DNA of 64,000 bases from Forficula auricularia (GCA_024734495.1 JALMQS010000102.1:8695736-8759735), one strand, 5' to 3'. Counted from the first letter of the stretch, positions 1 to 12,586 are shown. Numbers and translations are program-made. Notes: generated by a model not told the origin, from the letters alone.

Positions 1-269
1 GAAGACCCCTAGCCCTCAAAAATCTAATAGCTTCGGGATCGGAAAAAACAGAGTTAGCTAAGAGAGGCTGGTAGGAAAGAAAAAGAGAGGAGCCTGACAC
101 AAGTAAGTGGAAGCAATGCCAGACTCAGCTCGGATAGCCCCGTAGTCGCCAAGCACGTACTCATCAGAAGAGCTCCTGAGGCAATTTGAACTCTTTTATG
201 TAAATCTATTAAATATTTAACATTATTTTCATTAAAGAGATGAGAAGTAGGGGACAGAATCCGGCCCAA
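1..269 (-). other. unidentified open coding-like remnant
   Basis: An open frame of 71 codons reads NENNVKYLIDLHKRVQIASG then LATTGLSELSLALL. In another frame nearer the window edge DPEAIRFLRARG can be read. Composition is less AT-rich than the neighbours. It looks like a decayed coding fragment, possibly of a transposon, cut by the window edge. I do not recognise the family. Confidence 0.25.
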
Positions 270-429
270 AGTGCAATTTTCTCAGGCCTATACTATGCAG
301 AGAAAAGGAGAAAAAAAACTAAAAATCGTAGTTAATATTAGATTTAACGAATTATGGTGAAATAATAAACCATTCAACAAAGATAAAAAAATGGAAATAA
401 AATTAAATAAATTTATAAAGAAAAATCAA

Positions 430-860
430 TGAAGTAGTCCTTTGCTTGATATAAATAAACAAATTATAGATTAAGTGGATATTGATGAGACAGTCCAAAA
501 AAAGAAGATAATTTATACTATCTTTTTATTTTTATTCAAAAACCGACGTTTCGGAGGCTATTCCCTCCTTCTTCAGGGTTTTGAAAAGTCAGTGAAAGAA
601 ATCCAATGCGACATTCCCCTCTGTCTCCTCTTTCAGTGGCAGTAACAATAATATATTATATTTCATTCTCAGCAGAATTATCATTTAGTAGTTCTTTTTT
701 TGGACTACCTCATCAATATCCACTTAATTCACTTATCAGTCCGTCTCCAAAAATTACTCCAATCATATTATACATATATATACCAAAATTAAAACTAAAA
801 TTTTTTTGCAACGAAATTTTCTCTGGAGAGAGACGGACTGGTAGAACTTTTAATTGAATG
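430..860. mobile_element. short inverted-repeat element with hammerhead-like motif
   Basis: The module TTTTTTGGACT...TCATCAATATCCACTTAAT occurs at 690-735 on the plus strand and near 472-510 on the minus strand. This makes an inverted pair whose left arm ends in the minus-strand hammerhead-like motif at 538-583. 'Cagtccgtctcc' follows the right arm, as in the element at 19.2-19.6 kb. No protein is encoded. Confidence 0.55.
538..583 (-). ncRNA. hammerhead-like ribozyme motif
   Basis: Minus strand: aaaacc-CTGAAGA-a-GGAGG-gaatag-CCTCC-GAAAC-GTC-ggtttt. Stem I (aaaacc/ggtttt) and stem II (GGAGG/CCTCC) are perfect. One base lies between CTGAAGA and stem II, which the textbook core lacks. Stem III would be only A-C/G-U with no loop, so activity as a monomer is doubtful. 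Confidence 0.5.
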
Positions 861-1165
861 TAATGGAAGGCAGCCCAGAGGTAGTAAGTTCGAATTAAGA
901 AAAGGAGAAAAAGAAATTGTTTTTCTATGCCTTTGCTAAAGAAGAAGAAAGTTTTGAACACTGCTGTGGAGAGAAGAAGGAAGCATTTTATTAGTTTCAT
1001 TCAATGACCCCTTGAAACCCTGAAGAAGGAGGGAAGAATCCTCCGAAACGTCGGTTTGAAAGGAAAGGAGGAAGGATTCCAATAAATTACACCTTATTAA
1101 TATGTGTTAATTTTTTTCTTTCCTCACTACCCCTGGGCTGCCTTCCATTACATTCAATTAAAACT
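845..1165 (+). mobile_element. inverted-repeat element with hammerhead-like motif
   Basis: Arms at about 850-888 and 1124-1160 ('ttgaatgtaatggaaggc' and its complement). The right arm is preceded by a hammerhead-like motif (1013-1059) and a conserved tail with 'ccaataaattacacc'. The same element recurs at 61.67-62.14 kb. Confidence 0.6.
1013..1059 (+). ncRNA. hammerhead-like ribozyme motif
   Basis: aaacc-CTGAAGA-a-GGAGG-gaagaat-CCTCC-GAAAC-GTC-ggttt. Stem I pairs 1015-1019 with 1053-1057, and stem II pairs 1028-1032 with 1040-1044. The predicted cut is after C1052. The extra base and the loop-less stem III are as in the other members. Confidence 0.55.
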
Positions 1166-1224
1166 AAAAGTTAATTTGTCTAAAATATAAATATGTACGA
1201 TATATATATATACAATATATGTAA

Positions 1225-1410
1225 TTTATTTGTTTAAGACTATAGTTTGACCTTCATCATCAGTCTTTTATTTTATCAGTTATTTCCCATGGGTTTTCTT
1301 TCTATATAAATGAAACCATGAGAGATAACAGATAAACTTTTTATAATTAAATAACTGATTATGAAGGTCAATCATACGAAACTATGGTCTCAAATAAATT
1401 ATATTCCTTA
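1225..1410. mobile_element. short inverted-repeat element, GAAAC-TATA/G-GTC subfamily
   Basis: The two halves are complementary ('agactatagtttgaccttc' against 'gaaggtcaatcatacgaaac'). The plus half reads CTGATTATG...CATA-CGAAAC-tatg-GTC at 1355-1389, a hammerhead-like arrangement with G8 replaced and a tetraloop closing stem III. Related to the element at 47.78-48.03 kb. Confidence 0.45.
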
Positions 1411-1440
1411 TTTTTCAAATTTAATATTATATTTTTTTAA

Positions 1441-2132
1441 ATATATTTTGGGACCTTCGTCCCAAACGGATACTGCCTTGTGTGAGTGAGGGTAGGAGTC
1501 AGAAATTAATTTTTGTGACTTAAACTCCACAGTCCCTGAGATGGATGGAAATCGACCATCTTCCACAATCAATCAGCTTCTCCTATAAGAAAATCTTAAA
1601 TTTCTCCTAATTCTGACGCTTTAAGCAATCTATGACTTGTCGATAGCACTCTTAGTTATTTCCGATCTTATAATATATTGAGAGTTCTTAGATATTGATG
1701 ATTATAAAGATTCTCGAATCATCTTTATTTATTCCTTTTTTGTATTATTTTCTATTTTAATAGTTCCTCAGCGAGAACAATTTTTATCCGACTAAAACTC
1801 GTTTAGACTTGTCTTTGGCATGCTTGAACTGGAAGATATACCTTCTAGGCAGGGACTTGAAACCTTCTATCAGCACCCTTTTCGGAAAATCATTCATTTT
1901 AATTGCCCCTTGAAGCTATGAAACAATTTTCTTTCATTTCGAAGACCAATATATTTTTCAAAACAAACAAAAAAAATGTTTTTTATAGAAATATTTGAAA
2001 TAACAGATAATAATTTGAAAATTTAAAGATTCTCCTGAAATGTTGAAGTCGATATTTATGAAAATACTCTAAATGTTTGAAATTTTAGGAATGCGCCGCA
2101 TCCACAGTAACCTTGGACCGCACGCCACTGCT
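1441..2132 (+). repeat. 700-bp dispersed repeat, copy 1
   Basis: Diverged but collinear with the complement of 45558-46240. Shared blocks include 'ctccacagtccctgagatgg', 'aaatcgaccatcttccac' and 'gattctcgaatcatcttta'. It ends in 'gcacgccactg', the complement of CAGTGGCGTG. That is a start often seen in hAT-like DNA transposons, so a non-autonomous hAT element is plausible. No ORF. Confidence 0.6.
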
Positions 2133-2474
2133 GTGCAGTTATTGGATGCACAAAACTAAAATAGTAGTTATGTAAGAGATGCTGGTGGAAACTGTATACT
2201 TGTAAACACTCATTATTTGTTTTTAGGTGCTTTACGGAAGTAATCGTAAAGAATGTTTGGCGTTTGCCGAGCGAGGAGAATGATAGCTATGGTGGTGAAA
2301 GAGGTTTATCTAACAGAAAGGCAGGAATATTATACTCATTCTTATCAAACGACAACGACTATAAGGCATACACGATAAATAAACTATATAGATTCTTGGG
2401 TGTTAAAAATAAATAAATCGGGAAAATCTTGAACGAATGAAGAAAAAAAATCTTGAAAAATAAAAATAAAAAAA

Positions 2475-2862
2475 AAAATAAAACCGACTTCAAAAAAATT
2501 AAATGCAAAAAATAAAATAATAATAACTTAAAAATCAAATAAAATCCACTAAAAGGTATAAAATAATTATCTTATTTAGTTACAACTAAACGACGAAATA
2601 TTAACATGAAATTACTTTTTGAAGTCGGTGCCAAATAAACTATATAAGCGAGAGTACCCGCCAAAGGTACTAAGTAAGGTCCGTCGAGTGCGATTCATAT
2701 AATGTATATGTTTGGCACCGACTTCAAAAAGTAATTTCATGTTAATATTTCGTCGTTTAGTTGTAATTATTTATACCTTTTAGTGCATTTTATTTTATTT
2801 TTAAGTTATTATTATTTTATTTGTTGCATTTAATTTTTTTAAAGTCGGTTTTATAGTGACGA
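2475..2862. mobile_element. fold-back element with 150-bp arms
   Basis: The left arm (about 2480-2633) and right arm (about 2708-2858) are near-perfect complements, both ending in the 'accgacttc' type sequence. The unique centre is about 75 bp. An RNA copy would make a long hairpin. No ORF. Confidence 0.7.
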
Positions 2863-3074
2863 ATATGATACCTTTCATGCATCTCGTAAGAGAAAGCGTC
2901 GGGCGAATGAATCAGAAAATGATAATGAAATTCAATTCATAAATATAGAAATTCTCTCGAAACGTTTGCGGGTTTTAAATAAATGTTTTTAAGATTTTTT
3001 TATAAAAGATTTTAATTATTATAATTTCGATTATTTGGTCATAAGAATTGGAGTTTACGTTATTTCGTCATTGA

Positions 3075-3385
3075 TCATATCTTCAGAACTTGACCAAATT
3101 AATATGGTACCACCCCTGAGGAGGGTACCTTCTTTCCATTAAAAAAAGAATTATTAAAATCGGTTGATAAACAAAGAAGTTATGCCTGAACAAACATATC
3201 AAAAAAGGTCCAATACCAATGAAAAAAAACGGGACCAATCGGAAATTAGACTGAACCCAATGCAAAAAAATCATCAAAATCGGTTCACAATTGGCGAAGA
3301 TATCAGGTAACATAGACACACAAAAAAAAACAATTCAGTCAAATTGAGAACCTCCTCCTTTTTTTGAAGTCGGTTAATAAAATAC
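3075..3385. repeat. dispersed repeat ending in 'ttgaagtcggtt'
   Basis: Starts with 'agaacttgaccaaatt', then blocks 'aaaatcggttgataaacaaag' and 'caaaatcggttcacaattgg', and ends 'gaacctcctcctttttttga' then 'agtcggtt'. It resembles a repeat common in insect genomes (from memory, not checked) and shares its end with the fold-back at 2475-2862. Confidence 0.5.
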
Positions 3386-3399
3386 AAACGTTCCGACAA

Positions 3400-4985
3400 A
3401 TGAGTTGATAAAATATTCGAATTGAATAGAATAATATTTAGAAAAAAATGTATTATCCTCCGCTTAAGCAGTTGTGGAAAAGATATTGGGCCCCAGCTAG
3501 AGGGGCCCACACGTGTGTATGGAAAAAATCGATAAATGTTATTCTACACTTGATTTAAAAATTCATAAGTTTACAGTACTTTATCAATAATTGTTCATAT
3601 TTCATACATAAAAAACACTTTGCTACAGCTTTATATTATTCCGTTTCGGGGAAGTACCATATGGTATATGCCTGTCAATGTGCTTTTGAAAACCCTCAGA
3701 AATTCAAACTGTGTTGAAATCTTTTTATGAAAAAAGGCAAGAAAATAGCTATTTAACATCAAGTTTTGTTTTTTTAGAGTCAAGTTTTTCAATATGTATT
3801 GTTTTTATTATTTTTAAAAATATTTTGTTTTTGCGAGTGTTTTTGTTTATTCTCCGAAAAAGAGCACTCCAGAATAAATTTCGATATAGGACCTAATAGG
3901 GCTATGCTATACCACTGATTATTTTATATCAACTTTATTTCCTGTATAATAGTGAAGGAGAGGTGTTGATTATTTTCAAATGCTGTCAGTGCAGTAGTGA
4001 TTATTGTTGACGTCACAAAAATAAAAAAATGTAAGGACCACTGTTGTCATTTGTAAGGTGTGAACAACTGAGCGAGGGCATGATTGCCTCGCCAGTTAGG
4101 GTATGTCTCGAGCAGTACTCTCTCTAATCCTGAAAACTGCAACAGTGGCACCTGATTGAGTCGATTAAGACTTCTATTTTCCTGTCGTCTACTATAGTCT
4201 ATGGTAATTAAGAGAACTTTCCACACCCATCTTAATTAAAAGTAACAAGCATTATATGGCAAATTATATTATATTCTAACGGTCTAATAAGTCATCAAAT
4301 GGCTCTTATTTGCAAACATGGATCATACAGGCAATGAAAAACAATCAAGTGACATTGCAAAATAGAAATTATAAATTATTAATTAATTTTTTAAAATCCT
4401 AATATCTTGTAGGAGTAAATTTAGACTAAGGCGGCCTAATATTATACTAGAGCTGCTAGACAGAATCATAGAAACTAAATGCTATCCAAAAAATTTTAAA
4501 TTTTACCATTAACTTCATTTCTTTGAAGAAATTAAAAAAAATACACTTTTATGCAAGATTACCTAATAAATCTCAAACTTTTCAATTTTTAAAACGTGAT
4601 CTAGATACATTTTCAAATGGATTCCTTCGTCGAACTACTAGTATTTATCAATTCCCATCCCATGTAATGTAATAAAGAGCGTATCATTATAAATCATTAA
4701 GTATAATTAAAATTTGTATAGAGAGAGAGATCCTTGAGACTGAACATATAATTATTTTAATTTAAATATCTTGTTTCATTTTTACTTCATTTAAATTCGA
4801 CATCTATTTTACTGTTGAAATTAAATTAATTTTCATATTAATAAAATAAAATTGGTGTAAATGTAAGCAATTTAAAATTAAAATAAAATGGAGAAAAAGT
4901 TAAAACATTTTCAAAACTCGCTTCGAAACTCCCTAGTATTAAACTTAAATAAATAAAAACTATTAGATATGTATTTTTTTTATTT
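3400..4985. other. gene-free AT-rich DNA
   Basis: Both strands show only short open frames without recognisable domains. The ORF at 3711-3896 is low-complexity Phe/Ile/Lys and looks fortuitous. Confidence 0.6.
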
Positions 4986-4989
4986 TAAT

Positions 4990-5265
4990 TATCTTTAAAA
5001 AAAATGTTATATTCTGCATTTTTGAAACGGAAACTCTAAAGCTAAAGAGCTCAAAATCTAATCAGTTCTCCACGTTGGAAATACAAACTTTTAGCACCAG
5101 GGCGAACTTTTGACGACTTTCCGTTCTTGAGTTATCGTGGGTATCGAAATCCAGACACCCAGATAAACACACAGTGATAAATAAAATCATAGTTGAAAAT
5201 GACTTTTCTACACGTTCCAAACATTTTTGAACACAATAATGAAAAAATTGCGTGAATTCAATAAT
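4990..5265 (+). repeat. dispersed repeat family A (gene-free)
   Basis: Blocks 'ctcaaaatctaatcagttct', 'ggaaatacaaac', 'ttgagttatcgtgggtatc' and 'tgcgtgaattcaataat'. The same blocks, in the same order, recur at 7960-8215, 15770-16012, 36660-37060, 40860-41045 and 42005-42245. Inverted pieces lie at 7580-7800 and 16980-17045. Non-coding interspersed repeat of unknown class. Confidence 0.6.
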
Positions 5266-5269
5266 AGGC

Positions 5270-7575
5270 CGCCCGGAAGGCAGGCGAAGCCTGTCTCCCG
5301 GAAGTAAGACGTAAATTTTCTCAAGACAGTGAGTCTGAAAATTTTTGAAGATGAGTGAAATTGTTAATGCTATTTTCTTTATGGAAGATATCGGGGTTTT
5401 TTATCATTTCATTATTTCTCAGCCTAAATCAACGGCGACACCGAGTATAGATCAAAATATATAAAGACACTTTTTGATGTCTGGAAAATAAAAGTATTCA
5501 ATTCTAGCCACTGTTGGCATTTTTAAAAATGTGTGAATGTAATATCAGTTAGGGTTTATCTCTATTGCGCTAGACCCTATTCCCCTGAAAACTGATAGAG
5601 TAGTAATCCATACAAGATTCAGCAGGTTTAAGCTTCTATTTTGTGACTAATATATTATAGAAAGCAGTCTGATGAGACTTAGATTATTAGAGGGTGCATT
5701 GGACTAGGAATCCGAAAGATGTGGTTTTATTGTCACGATTCGTGGCTATTAGTTGTCAAATAACTTATCGAATGAAAACAGTCAATATTTCGAGGAAATA
5801 GGTGAATTACAGTTAATATTTTAATAAAATTTATTAAAATTTACTTAAAAATTAAAGTACGTTACTAATTTCAAGGAATTTCGAACATGCGTAGGTAAAC
5901 CGCGAAATGATGCAATTTCTAGCAGATATTTATATAGAAATTTTGGGTTTTTCCTGTTATATTTCTTCCTGTGGCCACTTCTTCAATACGTATGATTCAA
6001 TATTTATACACTCGTATGAAGTCCATTTGTTCTCGTGTGATATCACTAAGACAGTATAGTACAAACTACAATCAAAATCCCTGGAAAGTTAACAAGATCC
6101 GAAATTTCTTACTGTATGTTCTTAAACTGGTTGAAAATACTATACAAAGCATTTTGAACCATTCGTGATAATAAAATATGTATTTCGAAAAATATGTCGA
6201 GTAAGAATAGGGATGCCTAAAATTACGTATAAAACTGTGTATAAAAATACGTTAAAAGGTGATTTTTATTCTTTGAAAAAGATTCTGCCGAGCCCCTTAA
6301 AGATAGGCCACTTAACTTACATACGGCTGGGGTGAGTTCAGTTAGGCTTGGCTTTAGTTCCAGGTCCCCCTGGAATACGAAGTAACTAAACAAAACCAGA
6401 CTTAATTTTTCGCTATCTTCAAGTCTATAGTATATTAATCAATTGCAGCATTGTGCCAGGTTTTAGCTATCAAGCTCAAATCTTTGGTCGACAAAAATTT
6501 ACCAAATCACCAAAACGTGAAATGGTAGCGAATTTTGAAAAGGTTTTCACTTTTTATTTATTCCACCTTATATAATTGTTATAATAAGTTCCAATTTGAT
6601 ATGACCCTGTCCCTAGACATAGATTACCAGTTCCACGCGTGTGTTTATAAAAGCTAAGTAAATAAAGTCCACCAGTACTACAAGTATGAAAAAAAAATAA
6701 TAATTAATATTGTAAATTCAATTCTTTGGCTGTTGAATTGTCTATCGAAAGATAAGTTTCGGTTTAAACCACCTAGATTGAACAATTTTAATTAGAAAAT
6801 GTTATCAGTTGTGCGACGTTTCGGCATCTAATTCTAGAGATTTTTTCAAGTGCTGTAGAATAATTCAAAATTGAATGTCTTGTGGTTATTGAGCTAAAAA
6901 TTAGTCCTAGAATTAGTAATACTATAATAAAAATAAATTTTCTGCCAAGTTTCAGCTTAACCCGTCAGCTGATAAAACAAAATTAGCAAATCACTAAAAT
7001 TTGCAAAGAGAATACCGAGTCTTTTTTTTATTTTCACCCTTTTCTTCAATTATAAAATCTTTGACATAGATCTAAAGTAAATTAATAAATACAATGAAAA
7101 TTTTGTAATATATAATGTTTACATTTACTGATTCGGCTATTTCCTAAGAGATTCAATTTCCTAATAGATAATCAGACTGCTAGACTAATTAAGAAATAAT
7201 GGTACTGAGAATTAATTGTAACGGTATGCATATGGAAATAAAAATTAAAAAAAAAATTAAAATTATCATTAATAATTTGCTATTTATAAGATGATATTGA
7301 GTAACAAACGGGGGATTTTACTGTCAGATAGAGCAAAGATAGAAAGGAAAATCCAAACTCTACTGTATTGGAATTTTTCAAGCATCCAATATCGGAGAAA
7401 TCTGTCTATTCGTTCCTACCGAGAATTGTATTTTATCTTTCAGAACATAAACCAGAGACAATGAACTTTTTAAAATGATTCATTGCTTGGTGATTGAAAT
7501 ATTTGTCTGTTAAAATCATTTTAAAACTTGTGATGTAAAAATAAAAGGGTCAAGTAGCTTGGGAACTCCTTGGGC
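5270..7575. other. gene-free AT-rich DNA
   Basis: No supported gene. A degraded hammerhead-like remnant is visible on the minus strand near 6815-6870 (...GCCGAAACGTCGCAC...), with CTGAAGA decayed. Short ORFs such as 5971-6168 show no domain. Confidence 0.5.
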
Positions 7576-7579
7576 CGAT

Positions 7580-8215
7580 AGATTGAAAATTGATTTTTTT
7601 TGCTTATTGTGTTTAAAAATGTTTAAAAGGTGAAGAAAAATTATTTTCAACCATGATTTCATTTGTCTGTCCTGATTTCAATATCTGACAATTTAAGAAG
7701 GGAAGTTTGTTCTGATTAGATTGCTATTTCCAATACGGACAAGTGATTATAGATTTTGGGCTCTCGAACTTCAGAACGTTCAATTCAAAAATGCAGATAT
7801 ACATTTATTTTTATTTTATTTAGATTCTCATTCAATGTGATGGAAAAAGCATAAATAAACTAAAAAATATTTCAAGATATCAATCATTTAGCCGTTAACA
7901 TGTTTAAATTTATTGAGAGTGTTAAGCACCCTTAGTATTATATATATTTAGGTATCGAATTTCAGCTCATTAGCTAGACTTAACCAAAAGCCCTATACAA
8001 AAATATTCGATATTTTTTAATTTTCTGCATTTTTCAACTGGAAGTACTGAAGCAAGAAAGTCCAAGATTTAATCAGTTCTTCGTTTTGGATGAAAATATA
8101 AACATTTTGGGTTTCTGATCTTGATTGCAGATATTGGAATCCTGTAAGAAAGATACTCCGAGATAAATATATATTATGTCTTTTCACTTGGCAAGATGAC
8201 TCTAAATGTTTTTCG
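7580..8215. repeat. two inverted copies of repeat family A
   Basis: A minus-strand copy (7580-7800, with 'gattttgggctctcgaacttc') is followed by a plus-strand copy (7960-8215, with 'gtccaagatttaatcagttc'). The spacer is AT-rich. Confidence 0.5.
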
Positions 8216-8399
8216 GCTTTGACATTGAATGTAGATTAAGATTACCTAAAGAGGAGGTTTGGAACACCACGGGCCATTCGAATGGTTTGGAAACTGGTTG
8301 TGTGACACAAAAATTTAAAAAAAAAAATAATAATAACAAGCTGTTAAACAAATTAGTGGTGGCCCGAAAGTTGTTTGGCTGAACTATCAATTCTCAGGA

Positions 8400-9840
8400 G
8401 TTATTTATTTATTTATTTATCTGTTAAACAAATTAGTTCTTTTGAAACTCATCAATTAGTTTTACTGAATTTCATTAACAAATATTGACGTCTTGTGGTG
8501 TTATTGAGTTGTCTTACAAGGGTTTTGTTAAAAAAAACTTAGGTTTTATTAAAATGTAATATTTTATCCATTTTTTATTTGCATGGGTTGTTGAAAAACA
8601 ACTACAAAATATCTTCAGGTTTATTCAAATGGGTCTATTGTATATAAATCACTCGTACCTACTTTTCCGATCAAATATAATTTTTTCAATAACTCATCAT
8701 TTTGTGATATGTTGTTATATAATTCCTCACAAGTATTGGAGAAATTGCACTTCACTTGCAATAAAGCCTTCAACGTTTCTAAACACAGACTCGTCATTTA
8801 ATAGTTAGACCTCGTATAATGGGAACTCCTGATATTTAGACAACTAAATTAGCAGATCAGTTAAGGGTAAGAGCACCCTGCAAAAAAAGCTATTTCCCAA
8901 TTTTTACTTTATCCAATGCGATTCAGATGACGTTTGGACAGTTATCATTAGACTAAAAATATGATTTTAAAGGGAATATAGTTTTAGAATTCTTTAAATT
9001 GAAGGCACTAATGCTAATCATCTGGTTTTGCTGTAGCCTAGCAAGCGCATACATAATTATATTAAACATCAGCATGATCACAAAAGTCTTTCAAGACGGG
9101 CTCTAGAAGCGCTAAATCCCAATATCAACTTTGTAAAATTATAAATAATTAATAAATATAAATTTTTGTCCAATTTGTGTCTATTGTGCGACACTTTGTG
9201 GGACATTTTCGATGTGGGACAAGAAACCCAAATGTGGGACAGTCCCACCCAATATGGGACATCTGGTCACTTTAAACTAATGCGAATTGCTTATTTTTAG
9301 GTAAAGTATTGTAATCGCGCATGAAACAAATGCCTTTTCTTCGTATTTTCGAAATATCTAAAAAATGCCTGAAACTATTTTGATTAAAAAAAGAGAGAAT
9401 TCAAGGCGTTTCGGTCTTCAGATAACCCTTGTACAATGAAGATCAAAAATTTATATTTTAAGCGATATTAATTATTTTGTCAAAATTCCTGTTTGTGGGT
9501 TATTATGTGTGTTAGCAAAATGTGTTATCATTTCAGATATTAATTTCGTTGTTGCACGACGGAGACATTGCGCCAAGTGGCTGTTCGTTATTTAGGTTCT
9601 TGTTTTAGATTTTGTATACTTCATTCGGAAAAATAGTCGTTCGCATAGCTATGTATTTCCAAAAAAAAGGAAACTCTTGCGCCATTCTGTCTCGAGTTCG
9701 AGAAATCATCTTTTTTTATAGGTATAATATTTATATAAAAGACGAGCTGTTCCAGGCGCGCCCTCTACAGCTCAGCCCTCCGGCCAGGTGGCCCTGGCGG
9801 GCAGCGTCTCGGCATGTGATTATTAGGTCTCCAAAATTAA
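8400..9840. other. gene-free region with ATTT microsatellite and a GC-rich patch
   Basis: (ATTT)n at about 8400-8420. At 9740-9815 composition jumps to GC-rich (ccggccaggtggccctggcg) inside AT-rich DNA. A 77-codon ORF spans this patch but shows no domain. The patch may be a transposon scrap. Confidence 0.4.
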
Positions 9841-9894
9841 TTTAAAAAAAGCTCCATTCCCAAAAAAAGGGGGGAGGGGTCGGATTACAAAAAA

Positions 9895-10500
9895 AATATT
9901 GAAATTATTTTTTAGATATTTGCAAATAAATAATCCACAGTTTTCTAAAGAGTAAATGTACAAAAAAGCTAAAAATTTCTATATGTTGCCCCCCCCCCTT
10001 CCCCCCTATACAGTCAATTTTGATAGTTGATTTTTACAGGAATATTTTCTTAAAGTAATAAAGAATAACTCTACAAAATTTGATCAAGATAGGAGAGTTT
10101 TAAATTTTGCCCCCACTCACATTTTGGATAGTTGGTAGTCGAATTTCAAAAAATCCTGAAATTACTTTTTAGATATTTGCAAATAAATAATCCACAGTTT
10201 TCTAAAGAGTAAATGTACAATAAAGCTAAAAATTTTAATTTAGTATTTTTATAAGTAAAAAGCAAGTAGATATTTTATTGTCCTTAAGAGATATCGCATA
10301 ATCAGTGAAAACACACTTTGCCCCCTTTGACCCCCTTAGGGGTCGAATTTCGAAAAATCCTTTCTTAGTGAGCCTCTATGTCATAGATGTAATATCCTCT
10401 CCAAATTTCATGTTTCTATGTCTAGTGGTTCTGGCAGTTTTGATGATGAGTGAGTGAGTGAATGAGTGAGTGAGTGTATCGGGCAAAGAATGTTATATAT
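9895..10500. repeat. non-autonomous repeat with internal duplication and TGAG tail
   Basis: An 80-bp block ('gatatttgcaaataaataat', 'ccacagttttctaaagag') occurs at 9910-9980 and again at 10165-10235. The unit ends in (TGAG)n at 10445-10475 after 'aaatttcatgtttctatgtc'. It looks like a SINE- or MITE-type element; no ORF. Confidence 0.5.
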
Positions 10501-11912
10501 ATATAGATGTTGTATCAAAAAGGTACTTGTCTATGAAGCAAGTTAATTCGGGTTGATGCGCGGCTCAATGCAAATTTAAATATTCTTTAATCCGATCTCT
10601 ACACCAATTGAGACACTACCACACACACGCAAACACATTCATAGCTAAGACTACTGACTAAAATGGTCATTAGTTCCCAAAGGTCAATAAAAAAATCATT
10701 TAAAACTAATTTACTGTAGATGCTATTTATTTTATTCACAAGAATTTATCACTGGAAAATAGAGCATTAATTGAAAAGTCATTTAGATATAAATAAAAGT
10801 TGAACCAATTTAAACAAACACTCATCTGGAGATCCTACTAAGTCAGGTAGTAAATATTTTGTTACCTTTGGGGTTTCAATCTTTTACGATCTAATACGAT
10901 AAACAAATTAGCAAAATAAAAATTTCGTGGTCATAAAATTAACAAAAAATATAAATAATGTATAATATCTTTTACTATAAATATAAAAACTAAAATTTTG
11001 GAATTATAATTTTAACAATATATTTAAATATTATAATTATTATAGATATGGAACTAAGAAGGCGGAAGAACCCAATCTGACTCATTGTATCATAAGATAA
11101 AGAGATTCAATCGTTTATAATAATAACCTTGGAGAGAATATAAGCTTATGAAACGTGGGATCACCGATAGTATAGAAAGGGAATTCCAATCTCTAAAAAA
11201 TATATGGATAACACAAATTGAAGACTAAATTAGTCTAATTCATTGAAGATGTGATTGTTTTTGATTTATAGTTATAATAAAGAAATAAAGATTCGTTTGT
11301 CAAATATTGGGTTCCAAAAACATCGATTTCTTTTTCCAAAAGTCTGTTTATTGGTAACCTAACTTTTACGGAGTTTACTATTTTAATTTTAGGGACTCTG
11401 CTAAGATGCTATTGATATCCTAAAAAAATTCTTTGTAGAATAACCATTTTAGTGTTCCATAAAAACTAGGAATTTCGAGATGTCTCACACTGCACATATC
11501 TTTAACCATTTATTAAGGAGTTTTAAAAATTTCTTCTTATTAAAAACTATATTTTGTTGTTATTATTTTGAAAATCTTTAATTAAAGCAGTGACAAAGCG
11601 AGGTATATTTGATAAAAATAAAAAATTATTTTGTTATAATATTTATGTACTTTTTTTTCAAAAATTAATTTTAGAAGAATCTTTAAATGAAATTTTTATT
11701 TTTTGTTGAAATTTAAAAATTGAATTGCTAATGCAATTTTGAATATTTTTTTTTGGAACGAAGTTCCTTATGGGACGCCTCGGAGTGGTACCCTAGTCTG
11801 TGAAAAGTGTCCGTAACGTTAAATAAAAACAAGCGAGCCAATGCTCATGCGCGCGCATCCACTCAGCCACTCTGGGGGCGGGGCCTCTGGCTTGTGATCT
11901 GGTCGGGATCGC

Positions 11913-12586
11913 TTGGATTTAACTGATTCAGTTACTCAAAAAACAAACATTTTATTACTATCTGAGACAAATATGGACAATGATCAGCTATATGAAATAC
12001 CGAATTTTAATTGTATCGTCCATTATAAAAGAGGTAATGTTCGATCAGGTGGAGTTGCGATTTACCAATCGAATGACGACACTGTTAATATTGTTTCACC
12101 AAATATGGACATAATAATGAGAAATGCTAATGACTTTGGTTTTAGACATTCACCTGTTGGAGATATTTGTTCTGCTATTTGCAAGATGGAAAACGGCGTT
12201 TTAATCGTAATGGTAGTCGTTTACATTGCACAGAAACAGAAGTTAATAGACATACAAGGATTCATACATCGATCACTGTTGGAGTATTCTGCAGCATCTA
12301 CAGCATTAGTTGAAGATTATGGTACCAATTATGACCAACTTCCACTAATTTTGGCAGGTGACTTCAATATTAACTTCAAAGATAAGCAATCAGAGTCATT
12401 TAAAACTTTTCTGAAAAATACATTTGATTTAAATATGAACAATAATGAAGATGAATCCACTACGAGAGACAATACTACTATCGATGCTGTTTTCTCGAGA
12501 TATTTGGCAAAAATCGAATCACAAATATATATATATCTTATTTTAGTTACCATAAAGCTATAGTTTCTATGATAGAACATAATTAG
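11913..12586 (+). pseudogene. endonuclease/exonuclease-phosphatase domain of a Helitron-like protein
   Basis: The 216-codon ORF reads NILLLSETNMDND, IPNFNCIVHYKR, SGGVAIYQ, ILAGDFNINF and TTIDAVFSRYL. These are the E, GDFN and terminal motifs of apurinic-endonuclease-like (EEP) domains, as fused to arthropod Helentron proteins. After SQIYIY the frame shifts in an (AT)n run. In another frame ISYFSYHKAIVSMIEHN continues to TAG at 12584-12586, the expected C-terminus. The domain is nearly complete but broken by an AT-repeat length change. A LINE endonuclease is the alternative; the flanking termini favour Helentron. Confidence 0.7.

Noticed and set aside
713..1000. 95-codon minus-strand ORF
   Set aside because: It overlaps the inverted-repeat element and its arm; the same sequence recurs as non-coding repeat near 61.7 kb.
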